Shown one piece after another: positions 45,746 to 55,371 of a stretch of 64,000 bases of DNA. Made by a program: the position numbers and the translations under genes. The stretch spans positions 1-64,000 of the forward strand of contig JAVDPC010000013.1 of assembly GCA_031296915.1 (NCBI GenBank), given 5' to 3'. The stretch is from Cerasicoccus frondis (GTDB lineage: Bacteria; Verrucomicrobiota; Verrucomicrobiia; Opitutales; Cerasicoccaceae). A model generated the notes under the pieces. The model saw nothing but the letters and a program-made list of their open reading frames with translations, ran no database searches and had not been told where the DNA came from. Within the stretch, counting starts at the first letter, position 1. Every line of letters starts with the position of its first letter.

Positions 45746-46901
45746 AACACTCAGACTTAATCTCAGAAAGCCGCTCAATAGTCGCAGACGCCGTTACTTC
45801 ATCGTCCCAGCAAAGTTGCAAGATACGACCGATCTCCAACTCTAACCAATGAAATCCAGGCATGCGAGGGCGGGTGTATGCGTGCGCCATCTCATCTGCC
45901 AAGGCAGAATAAAATCCGTTAAATTCCTGATCAAGCTCTGGGTCTTCCCAAGCCGCCAATCCTGCTGGCTGTCCTGAGTTACTCGGGAATAAATGCGCCT
46001 GAACTTGGTCCGAAATTAAATAGCGGGCGTACTCCGTTGCAAGATCCGTGTGCTTGCATTTTTTGAGGATGCCTAAACCAACTCCGCCCAGTATCGGCGT
46101 GCTTCGCTTAGTAGCGAATCCGGGAGTTTCCCAAAGGCGCAATGCGTTCCCACGCCCTTCCGACGAGAAATAGTTGACGTATGCAAAGATCGACGGACTA
46201 TAAGCAGTATCATCACTTTCGCATAGGTAATCATAGATATCCCAAGGCCCCCAATGCGTAGATCCGGGCGGGGTGAAATCCAGTAATTCCAGAATGGTTT
46301 TCAACACCTTAGCTGCCGCGTCTCGATCAAGGCGAACTCCCCCCTCACGCACGTCTATTGGATGACCAAGTGACGCCATCATCGAGAGAAACAAACAAGA
46401 ACCCAATACCCCCTCGACCGATAGAACCAGTGGATGCCTTAGCCCTGTTTTTCGCTGCCTAGCCGCCCAAATCGCCACAGTATCCCAACTTCGAGGCAAG
46501 TCTTTAGCTTCAACCAAATCACAGCGAAACAGACCCGCATGGCAAGCAGCATCCAGCGGAATTCCCCACTGTCTCTCATTCCAGTTATAGCTATCATACG
46601 AAGGCGCTACCGTGCGGCTACGCACCTCGAGCAATTCCTCTGCAGGCATCAACTCATCCCATGGATGCAATGCGCCGCTTGCCGCCAAGCTGCCGGTCCA
46701 AGGATGGTCAAACATAACGAGATCATAATCCTGTCCAGGATTGGATAGTGCAGACATCAGCGCTTCCTCAAACGCATACCAAGGCTTGGCCTGCCACTCG
46801 ATAGAAACTCCAGAACGTTTAGCGGCAAACTCGCGAGCACTCGCGAGCAGCGGACGTTCACCACGTGGGTTTTGCCATGTTAAACCAGTTAAAGTCTTCA
46901 T
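45738..46901 (-). CDS. Family-1 substrate-binding-like protein without signal peptide
   Basis: The 387-residue protein (MKTLTGLTWQNPRGERPLL) has the periplasmic-binding-protein type fold of sugar ABC transporters: DYDLVMFDHPW near the first hinge, WGIPLDAACHAGLFR and a C-terminal helical segment. It has no signal peptide or lipobox, and no ABC permease or ATPase gene lies nearby. It would therefore sit in the cytoplasm, possibly as an intracellular sugar-binding or sensing protein. The alternative is a missed upstream start, but no hydrophobic segment is seen before it. Confidence 0.72.
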   Translation of the reverse strand: MKTLTGLTWQNPRGERPLLASAREFAAKRSGVSIEWQAKPWYAFEEALMSALSNPGQDYDLVMFDHPWTGSLAASGALHPWDELMPAEELLEVRSRTVAPSYDSYNWNERQWGIPLDAACHAGLFRCDLVEAKDLPRSWDTVAIWAARQRKTGLRHPLVLSVEGVLGSCLFLSMMASLGHPIDVREGGVRLDRDAAAKVLKTILELLDFTPPGSTHWGPWDIYDYLCESDDTAYSPSIFAYVNYFSSEGRGNALRLWETPGFATKRSTPILGGVGLGILKKCKHTDLATEYARYLISDQVQAHLFPSNSGQPAGLAAWEDPELDQEFNGFYSALADEMAHAYTRPRMPGFHWLELEIGRILQLCWDDEVTASATIERLSEIKSECYA

Positions 46902-47042
46902 ATGAGATACCATTCAAACAAGCTTCCATGAGATATCCGATGGTTGTGGCCGTATACTGATTAGGTGAGATCCCATTGGCGAATCCCCAACAGTTTTAGC
47001 ATTAAAGTAAATATGCCAGTAGACTACTGCACCGCATAGGCT

Positions 47043-47354
47043 TCACTTCAGTGGGCTCAGATCTGTGGGTCTGAGAAAAATCGCTTCCTGGCTAACGTAG
47101 TGCGCGCGGCAACGCTCCAGGTAATCCATGAAACCCGGATGCTGCAAAAGCTGTCGTCGCATTTCGTTGCGATGATTCATGTCTTCAAACTCCCACAAGC
47201 TGTAAATCTGATTACAAGTACCAGACTCAGAAACCCATTGCCCTTTCAAGTTAAAGTACGGCGCCAGCATCTCTTGCCCCTCTTCCTGCCACATCGCCAA
47301 AACCTTCGCAACCGCGCCAGGATGACATGTATAAATTCTCAATTCATAAATCAT
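47043..47354 (-). CDS. NIPSNAP-family small protein
   Basis: The 103-residue protein begins MIYELRIYTCHPGAVAKVL, the typical NIPSNAP ferredoxin-like start, and continues with YSLWEFEDMNHRNEMRRQLL and the C-terminal strand. Members often accompany sugar or aromatic catabolic genes; the biochemical function is unknown. It lies eight bases after the glycosidase-like gene and 141 bases before the substrate-binding-like gene, so it probably belongs to the same operon. Confidence 0.85.
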   Translation of the reverse strand: MIYELRIYTCHPGAVAKVLAMWQEEGQEMLAPYFNLKGQWVSESGTCNQIYSLWEFEDMNHRNEMRRQLLQHPGFMDYLERCRAHYVSQEAIFLRPTDLSPLK

Positions 47355-47362
47355 AGCATCAA

Positions 47363-49519
47363 TCAATAGTGAACCAGGTAGCCCAATAATCCTTGCTCCA
47401 AAATCTCTCTGCCAGCAGTTAACGCCAGCACTCCATTCGCCCACTGAATCGATGCCTCTTCCTCAGCATCGACGCCTTCCTGCTCCAAGACCGCAACCAC
47501 ACGCTTGGGGCGACGACACTCGAAACGCAACTCCCCCATACCAACCGGAATGAAGGCTACCGTTGAGCTATCTCCAATCGATGCCTGATCTTGCGCAATA
47601 ATAGCCCAATCGCCCGACCATTCAAATCCACTAACGGGCGCCTCCCCTGCTTCAGGTTGGCAATCACCCCTCAAAGCTAAAGCGACCAACTCATCAGTGC
47701 CGTCAAATCTTTCCAAGCGGCCCCAGCAGCGCATTTCCGGATCGCGGTTACAGTCGCCAAGGTGGCTGTTCAGCCAAAGCGGACGCCAGCCAACAGTTCG
47801 ACGAAACCACTTAGCCAAAGCCCTCCGCGGGCGATACGCAGACTTGGGCGTCTCCAATCCTTTTTTATAGAATAGCGGCAAAATTCCACCCGGTGCGCCG
47901 ATAACCGCCGAATTCAAAACGACATCCCTCTCTGCTCCCCAGTCGTAGCCACTCGATCCATTAATCGCCCTGCCGCCACGTCCCGCAATCGTCGCCCAAA
48001 AACTCCATTGACCATGAGCAGCGGCTTCACGACCAGATGCATCACCAAGATCATCCAATGCGACGAGGTGCGTATTCTCGCCGATGAGCGGATGAAGCCC
48101 ATAGCAAAGAATCGTAATGTCCGGTCGAATTCGGCGAGCTTCTCTTGCAATGATGTTGATGAGTGCGATGCCTAGTTTTTCGCCTCGGTACTGCGGATCC
48201 CGAGGCACAGCAACATCCGGCCCGGGCAAGCCATAGTAGAAATCAAGTTTCAGCAACGACGCCGGATACTTTGCAAGCACCTTCCGTGTTCGCTCAATTA
48301 AGAATTGCCTCGACTTTGGAGAACTGGGGTCGAGCGCAAAATGCCGCGGCCCTTTATCGAATGGATTAAAGGACCAAGAACTGACTCGCGGCTCACCATC
48401 AACGCCACAGAGTAGATCCTCCCGCCCCAAGCCAAACTCTTCCGGTCGGTCCAGCCAACCAACCGAATGCCAAAAACCGACCTTTAATCCAAGGTTAAGC
48501 GACTCTTGCACCGACTCATCAAAGTCTGGAAATCGCTCGTAATTAGTGTCTCCGCTTGAACAAAACGTCTCCCAGGGATCGTCATAAATCAAGATATCGA
48601 CTCCGAAATCTCGCCGGGCGCGTTCAGCAGTGAATTTTAAATCGAAAATGCCTTCCTTGAAATCCCCCCATGTGCTCCACATCGATAGTTGGTGGGGGCT
48701 TGGCTCCGTGGGTTGTGGCTCTGGGTAATAGAATTGCGCATAGGCGTCTACAGCTTGCTCTGCCCAGCAGATGTGCAAAAAGTCATTCCACGTGCGCACA
48801 GGCTCATCAATTGGTCCCCACAAGTCCTCGCGGTAAAGTATTTCCAAGCAACCGCAATTAGCGCCAGTAACAAACGAAAGCGCGCCATCCGGCGCTTCTT
48901 GAAATCCGAAAACCACCCAACCGGAGTCACCTCCCATACCGCAGGCCAGCAATGGCCTCGGATAAGCTGCCCCGTAGGGCGAACCCATTGCAGGCGCAAA
49001 ATTCCCTAAGCCTATCCTGCTATGCCCCAAGTCCCACATGCGGACAAAACTTTGAATTGGCCCTGTTTTAATGGTCGGAATACAAGCGCCAAACGCCCTC
49101 CAAGCTGGCCAAAATGGGCGATCCAGATTCGGAGCCATGTTGCGTTCGTCTTTCCCCATCTCAACCGCGCCAACATAGATCGAAATGATCTTCGGCGCTT
49201 GATCGAACCAGCGTATTGAAAAGGCGCCCAAGTGAAGCCGATCCGCTTCAATAGCAAACGACAACTCCCCATCGGCAAGCCCGGGGAAAACCAGATCCAA
49301 CTGCCCAGTATCTGTGTGCTGATCAACGCTCCGCACCTCAGCCTTAACGAACCTGCGCTGCCCACTTGCGTCCAAAATCCACAAAGCGGGCAATAAAGCG
49401 CCTTGCCATATCAACTGTCTCTTATCCGAGCGGTGAATCTCAAGCAAGTCTGACTCGAGATCCCAGTGACCAGAAAATCCATTATGGCTCCAAGAGAGGT
49501 ATAGTTTATCGTTAACCAT
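47363..49519 (-). CDS. Clan GH-D-like glycosidase (alpha-galactosidase/GH36-type fold), cytoplasmic
   Basis: The 718-residue protein has no signal peptide. An N-terminal beta-sandwich domain (about 1-250) precedes a (beta/alpha)8 barrel with VDILIYDDPW, VGFWHSVGWL and D426 in LLKLDFYYG, which resembles the KxD nucleophile strand of GH36/GH27/GH31-type enzymes. A later IALINIIAREARRIRPDI helix and a C-terminal beta domain complete the picture. I assign only clan-like similarity. It is divergent from the LacI-type regulator, with an operator-like site between them, and probably heads the catabolic operon. Confidence 0.6.
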   Translation of the reverse strand: MVNDKLYLSWSHNGFSGHWDLESDLLEIHRSDKRQLIWQGALLPALWILDASGQRRFVKAEVRSVDQHTDTGQLDLVFPGLADGELSFAIEADRLHLGAFSIRWFDQAPKIISIYVGAVEMGKDERNMAPNLDRPFWPAWRAFGACIPTIKTGPIQSFVRMWDLGHSRIGLGNFAPAMGSPYGAAYPRPLLACGMGGDSGWVVFGFQEAPDGALSFVTGANCGCLEILYREDLWGPIDEPVRTWNDFLHICWAEQAVDAYAQFYYPEPQPTEPSPHQLSMWSTWGDFKEGIFDLKFTAERARRDFGVDILIYDDPWETFCSSGDTNYERFPDFDESVQESLNLGLKVGFWHSVGWLDRPEEFGLGREDLLCGVDGEPRVSSWSFNPFDKGPRHFALDPSSPKSRQFLIERTRKVLAKYPASLLKLDFYYGLPGPDVAVPRDPQYRGEKLGIALINIIAREARRIRPDITILCYGLHPLIGENTHLVALDDLGDASGREAAAHGQWSFWATIAGRGGRAINGSSGYDWGAERDVVLNSAVIGAPGGILPLFYKKGLETPKSAYRPRRALAKWFRRTVGWRPLWLNSHLGDCNRDPEMRCWGRLERFDGTDELVALALRGDCQPEAGEAPVSGFEWSGDWAIIAQDQASIGDSSTVAFIPVGMGELRFECRRPKRVVAVLEQEGVDAEEEASIQWANGVLALTAGREILEQGLLGYLVHY

Positions 49520-49616
49520 TGATTGGTAAATGCTCAGGTCAAAAATTCAACTTTTCAAGCATTTTAACAGAATTTAAAGGAACTATATCGTTAAATATTT
49601 GTTGATTTCGACAGAG

Positions 49617-49626
49617 TTAACGTTCA
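49617..49626 (+). promoter_or_regulatory. Operator-like near-palindrome, site 4 (TTAACGTTCA)
   Basis: On the minus strand this reads TGAACGTTAA. It lies 40 bases upstream of the regulator gene and about 98 bases upstream of the divergent glycosidase-like gene. It fits autoregulation and control of the divergent operon. Confidence 0.6.
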
Positions 49627-49665
49627 CGCTAGTCCAAACAATAAGCAATCCCCAGGAGCCCCACC

Positions 49666-50694
49666 ATGATCACAACAAAATCACGAATTACGCTGAAAGA
49701 TGTGGCTGATGTAGCGCATGTCAGCGCCACGACAGTATCCCTAGCCCTTCGCTCAGACCCCAGACTCCCCACGGACACAACCGAGCGCGTACGGTCTATT
49801 GCCAGACAGCTGGGCTATCAGCGCGACCCCTGGCTAAGCTCTCTTTCCTCATACCGCAAGAGCCAGAGACGAAACCCTGGTCACACAATTATAGCCCTAC
49901 TGACCAACTGGAATGAGAAAGACGATTGGCGGCGCCGTGAGACATTCCGAAAATACCATGACGGAATCAAAGATCAGGCTGAGGCAATTGGATTTCGGAC
50001 CGAGGAATTCTGGCTACCCGAAAACGGTGGAGCGCGCCGCACTGCAGAAATCCTATACCATCGCGGGATTAACGGTGTGGTTGTCTTCCCCTTGCCTGCT
50101 GAAGAGGATAAACTGGAGTTCAACTTTAGTAATTTTTCCGCAATCCAGATTGGGCGCTCACTACACACACCCCCACTCCATTCGGTTTCCCACAACCACT
50201 TCAAGGCAGTTGTAACAGCCCTTGAGGAGTTGACTGCCCTGGGTTATCGGCGAATAGGTCTTGCGATTCCTAAGGCGCATGACGACATCCAGTCGGCTCG
50301 CTGGTCAGGAGCATTCCTGGGACAACAGAAACATTTCGGCGAACAAATTGGCAATGCACCCATTTTCCTCGCCGACAATTTTGAGAAAGCATCCTTCATC
50401 AAATGGGTAAAGCGCCACAATTGCGATGCGGTGTTAAGCACGGAGGACTGCGCCCACCAATGGTTAGTCGAAGAAGGATATCAAATTCCCAAGGACATCG
50501 GTTTTGCCCACTTAACCATGGACAATGCCAAGCAACTTTCCGGCATTCTCCTAAATTCCACCCAAACAGGCGCGCAGGCGATCAACCTCTTGAATACATT
50601 CATCACCAGCGGACAACGCGGCATCCCCCAGACTCCGTTAACTTTGGTCGTCGATGGAGCCTGGCACCCTGGGAATACACTTCGCCCCCAATAA
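49666..50694 (+). CDS. LacI-family transcriptional regulator
   Basis: The 342-residue protein has an N-terminal LacI helix-turn-helix: ITLKDVADVAHVSATTVSLAL, with the recognition segment ATTVSLAL, then hinge-like DPWLSSLSSYRKSQRR. A periplasmic-binding-protein-like effector domain follows, with GHTIIALLTNW as first strand and IVVDG-like strands later. It is the best candidate for binding TGAACGTTAW, because LacI-family operators are palindromes with a central CG. The sugar effector is unknown. It lies in the middle of the locus and is followed closely by RraA-like and SDR genes on the same strand. Confidence 0.92.
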   Translation: MITTKSRITLKDVADVAHVSATTVSLALRSDPRLPTDTTERVRSIARQLGYQRDPWLSSLSSYRKSQRRNPGHTIIALLTNWNEKDDWRRRETFRKYHDGIKDQAEAIGFRTEEFWLPENGGARRTAEILYHRGINGVVVFPLPAEEDKLEFNFSNFSAIQIGRSLHTPPLHSVSHNHFKAVVTALEELTALGYRRIGLAIPKAHDDIQSARWSGAFLGQQKHFGEQIGNAPIFLADNFEKASFIKWVKRHNCDAVLSTEDCAHQWLVEEGYQIPKDIGFAHLTMDNAKQLSGILLNSTQTGAQAINLLNTFITSGQRGIPQTPLTLVVDGAWHPGNTLRPQ

Positions 50695-50710
50695 TCCTCA
50701 CAATATTTTA

Positions 50711-51412
50711 ATGAATACAAGCGATCACTGGAAAACACTTTCTGACACTGAAAAATTCTCATTAGCCAAGCAAACACTGTTCACGGCAGTGGTGGGCGAT
50801 GTCCTCGATGCAGCAGGCTATTTGCACCAATTCCTCCCGCCGCACATTCGCCCCCTCGACCCTAAAATGGTCACGATCGGCCGCGCCATGACGGTCCTTG
50901 AGGCCGACTGCTTCGAGCAGCAAGTACGTGCTGAAGGCAAAGCCAAACCATTCGGCCTAATGTTCGATGCATTGGATGACTTAAAGCCGAACGAAATCTA
51001 CGTTTGCACCGGCTCATCTCATAACTACGCCCTTTGGGGAGAATTGATGAGCACGCGCGCGCTAAGGCTCGGCGCAGTAGGCGCGATTGTCGATGGCTTC
51101 TCCCGCGATACAAACGGAATTCTCAACCTCGGTTTTCCAACATTCTCCAGCGGAACTTACGCTCAAGATCAGGGCATGCGAGGGCGAGTCATTGACTATC
51201 GCTGCACACTGAGATTTAGCAATAATGTACAAGTCGAACCAGGAGACATCCTATTCGGAGACAGAGACGGCGTCGTCGTCATCCCGAAAAAAATCGAAAA
51301 CGACATATTGGCGGCAGCTTACGAAAAGGCCACTGGCGAGAACAAGGTCCGAGACGCCATTGAAGCAGGTATGTCAACCCGCGAGGCTTGGGACACCTTT
51401 GGCATAATGTGA
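50711..51412 (+). CDS. RraA-like/HMG-aldolase-family protein
   Basis: The 233-residue protein (MNTSDHWKTLSDTEK) has the RraA fold signature GELMSTRALRLGAVGAIVDG followed by FSRD, the R-D pair used for substrate and metal binding in the class II aldolases of this family, and a C-terminal GDRDGVVVIP. Such enzymes cleave 4-hydroxy-2-keto acids to pyruvate or related products, so it is a candidate final step for a 2-keto-3-deoxy sugar acid. It starts 16 bases after the LacI gene and is followed by an SDR, so it is likely in an operon with them. Confidence 0.82.
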   Translation: MNTSDHWKTLSDTEKFSLAKQTLFTAVVGDVLDAAGYLHQFLPPHIRPLDPKMVTIGRAMTVLEADCFEQQVRAEGKAKPFGLMFDALDDLKPNEIYVCTGSSHNYALWGELMSTRALRLGAVGAIVDGFSRDTNGILNLGFPTFSSGTYAQDQGMRGRVIDYRCTLRFSNNVQVEPGDILFGDRDGVVVIPKKIENDILAAAYEKATGENKVRDAIEAGMSTREAWDTFGIM

Positions 51413-51432
51413 CCCCACCCCCAACATCACCA

Positions 51433-52203
51433 ATGCTTCCAACACAGATTGAACAAGCTTTTTCTCTCAGCGGACGCGTCGCGCTGATCACTGGCGGTGG
51501 GTCCGGTATAGGACGAGCAATCGCCGAATGCTTTCATGCCGCCGGCGCTCACGTGATCATTGCATCCCGTAACCGAGATAACCTGAAAACCGTTGCTGGA
51601 ATTTACCAAGAGCGATTCGACTACGAGCAATTTGACGTTTCCTCATCCAACACGGCAGAAGGCCTCATTCAAAAGGTCATCCAAAAGCACCAACGACTAG
51701 ACTGCATTGTCCATTGCGCCGGCATCCACCTCAAAGCGCCAGCCTTAGAGACCAGCCCTGAGGAACTGACTTCCGTCCTGCAAACCCACCTGATTGGAGC
51801 ACATGCATTATCAATAGCAGCAGCAGCCCCCTTGCGCAAGCATCAGGGAAATCTGCTCTTTATTGCCTCGATGGCTTCATACATCGGCCTTCCCAACGTT
51901 TGCGCTTATGCGAGTGCAAAATCCGCAATCCTGGGATATGTTCGAAGCCTGGCCTCCGAATGGTCGCCTCACGGGATTCGCGTGAACGCGATTGCCCCTG
52001 GCTGGATTGAAACGCCCATGCTGCAACGCGCCCTCGAAGCGGATCCAGACCGTAAAGAACGAATTCTCCAACGCACCCCCCTTAAACGACTAGGCGCAGC
52101 GAGCGAAATAGGATGGGCCGCGCTATATCTTTGCTCGCCAGCCGCCTCCTTCATAACCGGCACGACACTTACCGTGGATGGCGGCGCATCCATCGGGTTT
52201 TAA
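51433..52203 (+). CDS. SDR-family dehydrogenase
   Basis: The 256-residue protein begins MLPTQIEQAFSLSGRVALITG. Markers are TGGGSGIG, the VHCAGIH segment, the catalytic YASAK with Ser in IASMAS, and the DGGASIGF C-terminus. It starts 20 bases after the RraA-like gene. It is the third SDR of the locus and, with the other two, gives an unusually rich set of sugar-type dehydrogenases; the specific substrate is not readable. Confidence 0.85.
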   Translation: MLPTQIEQAFSLSGRVALITGGGSGIGRAIAECFHAAGAHVIIASRNRDNLKTVAGIYQERFDYEQFDVSSSNTAEGLIQKVIQKHQRLDCIVHCAGIHLKAPALETSPEELTSVLQTHLIGAHALSIAAAAPLRKHQGNLLFIASMASYIGLPNVCAYASAKSAILGYVRSLASEWSPHGIRVNAIAPGWIETPMLQRALEADPDRKERILQRTPLKRLGAASEIGWAALYLCSPAASFITGTTLTVDGGASIGF

Positions 52204-52225
52204 TTAATCAAAAATATAAGATTAC

Positions 52226-53053
52226 ATGCATAATAGAAAGCCACCAAGCAATTACGGCCTTAACGGAGCCACTAGAATTTTACTAATACTCACCCTAATA
52301 CTTTGCAGCACAAAGCTAACCCAAGCAGGAAGCCCAGAGTATCTATTCATCGGCAACAGCTTTACAATCGGCTCAGGCGACCCCGATACGACTAAATTAA
52401 ATGGCGTGCCCGGCATGGTTGCACTGCTGGCGGAATCCGCTGGCCATGAAAAGCCCTATGTCGAGAAGTGCACGCAAGCAGGTTACTCCCTCCAAGACCA
52501 CTTAAAGGATTCCCGGAAGTGGAATTTCCACATCAACAAAAACAAATGGACCGGCGTGGTGCTTCAGGAGTTTAGCACGGTGCCAACCAGCGCCGACAGT
52601 GGCGACCACGGCAACAAAGACACATTCTTTGAATGCGTTGAAAAGATCGCAAAGATCGTCAAAAGCAACAATCCCAAGGCCAAGCTATATCTTTTTCAAA
52701 CCTGGGCCCGAGGTCCAACTCACAACATTTACTTCAATCAATTTCCCGAGGGGCCCAAGCAAATGTATGCTGAACTCCGCGAAAGCTACCAAGAAGCCGC
52801 CAATCTAATCGATGCGACATTAATCCCAGTTGGTGACGCTTGGGAACTCTCACAAGAGAAACGTCCAGACTTCAACCTATATGCTAAAGATCGTTACCAT
52901 GCTCAAACTCGCGGCAGCTATTTGAATGCACTCGTCATCTATTCGGTCATTTACGATGCAGACCCACGAGGCTTGCCGCCTCTATCCACAGTCAGCGAAG
53001 AAGATGCAAACTACTTACAGGAAGTCGCCTGGCAAACCGTAAGCGGAGAATAG
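52226..53053 (+). CDS. Exported SGNH hydrolase, paralogue of the giant protein's N-terminal domain
   Basis: The 275-residue protein has a signal peptide (RILLILTLILCSTKLTQAG). It has the SGNH nucleophile motif FIGNSFT with S45, and D222/H225 in DRYH near the C-terminus. It matches the N-terminal domain of the 3205-residue protein along its whole length: LFQTWARG, RESYQEAANLID and VIYDADPRGLPPL have near-identical counterparts there. This fits esterase activity on acylated carbohydrate. It sits between the SDR and the GH78-like gene on the same strand. Confidence 0.85.
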   Translation: MHNRKPPSNYGLNGATRILLILTLILCSTKLTQAGSPEYLFIGNSFTIGSGDPDTTKLNGVPGMVALLAESAGHEKPYVEKCTQAGYSLQDHLKDSRKWNFHINKNKWTGVVLQEFSTVPTSADSGDHGNKDTFFECVEKIAKIVKSNNPKAKLYLFQTWARGPTHNIYFNQFPEGPKQMYAELRESYQEAANLIDATLIPVGDAWELSQEKRPDFNLYAKDRYHAQTRGSYLNALVIYSVIYDADPRGLPPLSTVSEEDANYLQEVAWQTVSGE

Positions 53054-53104
53054 CACACCGCGCGACTCAACTCATAAAGAGCGGCAAACAGCGATCAGCT
53101 AACC

Positions 53105-55309
53105 ATGAACCACGCATTAACAAAAATCCCATTCCCCAGTTCTCCTACTTGGATCTGGTCCGATAAAACCCACCCGAATCAGACAATTCTCTTTCGGGCA
53201 AAAATTGATCATCTAGATTCGTATGAACAACTATCATTTCAATTAACCTCGCAAACAAGATACTATGCTTGGTCCAATGGGAACTACCTCGGACAAGGAC
53301 CGTGCCCAACACCTTGGCCCGATAACGCCGTCGATGGATACCAGGTAAGCGCCAAGGGCGGATGCCTTACGCTATCGGTCATCGTTCATTATTATGGTGT
53401 TGCCACCCAAAGCCATCCAAACCCAGACGCTGGACTCTGGGTTCGCCTTATCGGACAGCGCAATGGCGACTGGACACCAATTGACATACCCGCAGAAAAC
53501 TGGCGCTACCTTCCTCAAGGAGGCTGGCTCCATACTGAACTACGCCGCACCTGGGCAACTGGATGGATGGAACAATTTGATGCCAGCAAGCATCCGACCA
53601 ATTGGCAAAACCACGGCTTTAACGACGAAGCATGGCGACAGGCGGCTACAGTAAATCGCAATGCAGCGACTCTAACACCCAGAAAAACACCGGCTTTGCG
53701 CGAATGGACTGAACCAGCAAAGAAGTTATTGGCGGTCGCTAAAGTTTCATCCAAGGCGCCGATCAACGACACTGGCGAAGGACAGCTCGGTAAAATTCTG
53801 GATGAAGAGCCTTGGGAGATGATTGACATTGCCCCTTACCAAGTCGCATGGGACTCAGGCAAAGGAATAACAATTTCACCCAGTGACGGCGGACTCGCTC
53901 TAGTGTTTGACCTCGGCGAACAGATGGTCGGCCAAACTGAATTCACCATTGAAGCTAAGTCAGGCATCGTTGACCACTATGGCGCAGAATTGCTTCGCGA
54001 TGGACGCCCCTGGGCATTTCGAGGCAACGCAGAGTATGCGACAAGATGGTTCGCATCAGATAATAGCAGCGAATTTAGAACGCTGAATTACAATGGCTTT
54101 CGCTACTTGCTCATCGTGTTGCGTCCGCAGGAAGACCCAATACACTTAAAGAAGTTCGGCGTATGGAGAAGACAGGCGGATATCACGCCCTCGGTGGTAT
54201 TTCATTCTCAAGATGCAGAACTGCAGCGACTCTGGGACAATAGCATTCGCACCATTCAAGTTTCGACGCAAGAAACCTGCACTGACTGCCCCACTCGAGA
54301 GCAAGCTCTCTTCATTGCAGACGGTTTGTGGAATTCGCTCTGGATCTACAAATTATTTAATGAGCCATCCTTTCTGGAGCATTTTTTGGAAGCAACTGGT
54401 AAAGCGCAGTGCGATAACGGCTTGATGCCATCAGCGGTATTCTCAAGCCTTCTCCCACCTCATTTTCTACTCGATTTCTGCCTGATTTACGTTTGGGGTG
54501 TCGATATCTATCGCCGCGTACTTCCAGAGCGAAAGGATGTTGTCTTGAATGCCCTACCTATCGCAGAGCGCACCCTAAAATGGTTTCAAAAATCGATTAA
54601 CAGCTGTGGCCTGGTAGAGGCAGATCCAACCGTTCTGGAAAATTATCCCGGAGGGAATTTTCAAATTACTTTCATTGACCACCCTGGCCTTTGGCATCCG
54701 TTTTCCCATCCCGGCCTGGAGCGCTCCAGACGACAACTCGGGTTGAATGCCTTCCTCATTATTGCCATCGAAGCATTTATCAAATCTGCAGAGTCTGTTA
54801 ACTACCTGCATTCACTCGATACATCGATCCTCGATAGCGCGCGAATCCGTAGTCGCTGCCACGAACTTTACTGGAATGATCAAACCAAGTTCTATGCTGA
54901 CTGCCTGGATGATGAAGACGGCTCATTAAAAGGATGGAGCGCGCAGTCACAAATACTTGCGATCCTTAGTGGCATTACAGACGGCAACCATGCCAGAGAA
55001 CTCATGACCAAGCTCGTCGAGCAACGCCATGATCCGAAGCTTTGCCAATGCACCCCCTACTTTTGGACATACTACGCCGAAGCTCTCGGCATGACCGGCC
55101 TTGACGACCAGATATTGCCGCTGATCCAAGAAGCTTGGTCTGGCATGAGCAAAGACCCAGATACAACAACTTGGTGGGAAACATTTGAAGGCAGCCCGAA
55201 GGATACACGCTGCCATCCGTGGGCAGCCTTACCCGCATGGCATTTACAACCTGCGGAAAATATTATGCGCTTGGTCGAGCAAGATGTGGAACTTCCGGCC
55301 AACCCATGA
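53105..55309 (+). CDS. GH78-like alpha-L-rhamnosidase
   Basis: The 734-residue protein has the layout of GH78: an N-terminal beta-sandwich with YYAWSNGNYLGQGP, then the (alpha/alpha)6 barrel with DCPTREQALFIADGLW near residue 395, close to the family's DCPxRDE catalytic block. The first acidic residue of the consensus is replaced by R/E-type residues here, so activity should be checked. No signal peptide is seen, suggesting a cytoplasmic enzyme acting on imported oligosaccharides. A strong terminator follows, closing the plus-strand operon from the regulator onwards. Confidence 0.8.
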   Translation: MNHALTKIPFPSSPTWIWSDKTHPNQTILFRAKIDHLDSYEQLSFQLTSQTRYYAWSNGNYLGQGPCPTPWPDNAVDGYQVSAKGGCLTLSVIVHYYGVATQSHPNPDAGLWVRLIGQRNGDWTPIDIPAENWRYLPQGGWLHTELRRTWATGWMEQFDASKHPTNWQNHGFNDEAWRQAATVNRNAATLTPRKTPALREWTEPAKKLLAVAKVSSKAPINDTGEGQLGKILDEEPWEMIDIAPYQVAWDSGKGITISPSDGGLALVFDLGEQMVGQTEFTIEAKSGIVDHYGAELLRDGRPWAFRGNAEYATRWFASDNSSEFRTLNYNGFRYLLIVLRPQEDPIHLKKFGVWRRQADITPSVVFHSQDAELQRLWDNSIRTIQVSTQETCTDCPTREQALFIADGLWNSLWIYKLFNEPSFLEHFLEATGKAQCDNGLMPSAVFSSLLPPHFLLDFCLIYVWGVDIYRRVLPERKDVVLNALPIAERTLKWFQKSINSCGLVEADPTVLENYPGGNFQITFIDHPGLWHPFSHPGLERSRRQLGLNAFLIIAIEAFIKSAESVNYLHSLDTSILDSARIRSRCHELYWNDQTKFYADCLDDEDGSLKGWSAQSQILAILSGITDGNHARELMTKLVEQRHDPKLCQCTPYFWTYYAEALGMTGLDDQILPLIQEAWSGMSKDPDTTTWWETFEGSPKDTRCHPWAALPAWHLQPAENIMRLVEQDVELPANP

Positions 55310-55334
55310 CAACTTGAATATAAAAGTTCAGGCT

Positions 55335-55368
55335 AGCCCCTCTTGTCGCAACGAGAGGGGCTTTTTTT
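55335..55368 (+). terminator. Rho-independent terminator after the GH78-like gene
   Basis: AGCCCCTCT (55335-55343) pairs with AGAGGGGCT (55354-55362) and is followed directly by a run of T residues. It ends the plus-strand transcript; the converging minus-strand esterase ends right beside it. Confidence 0.92.
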
Positions 55369-55371
55369 AAA

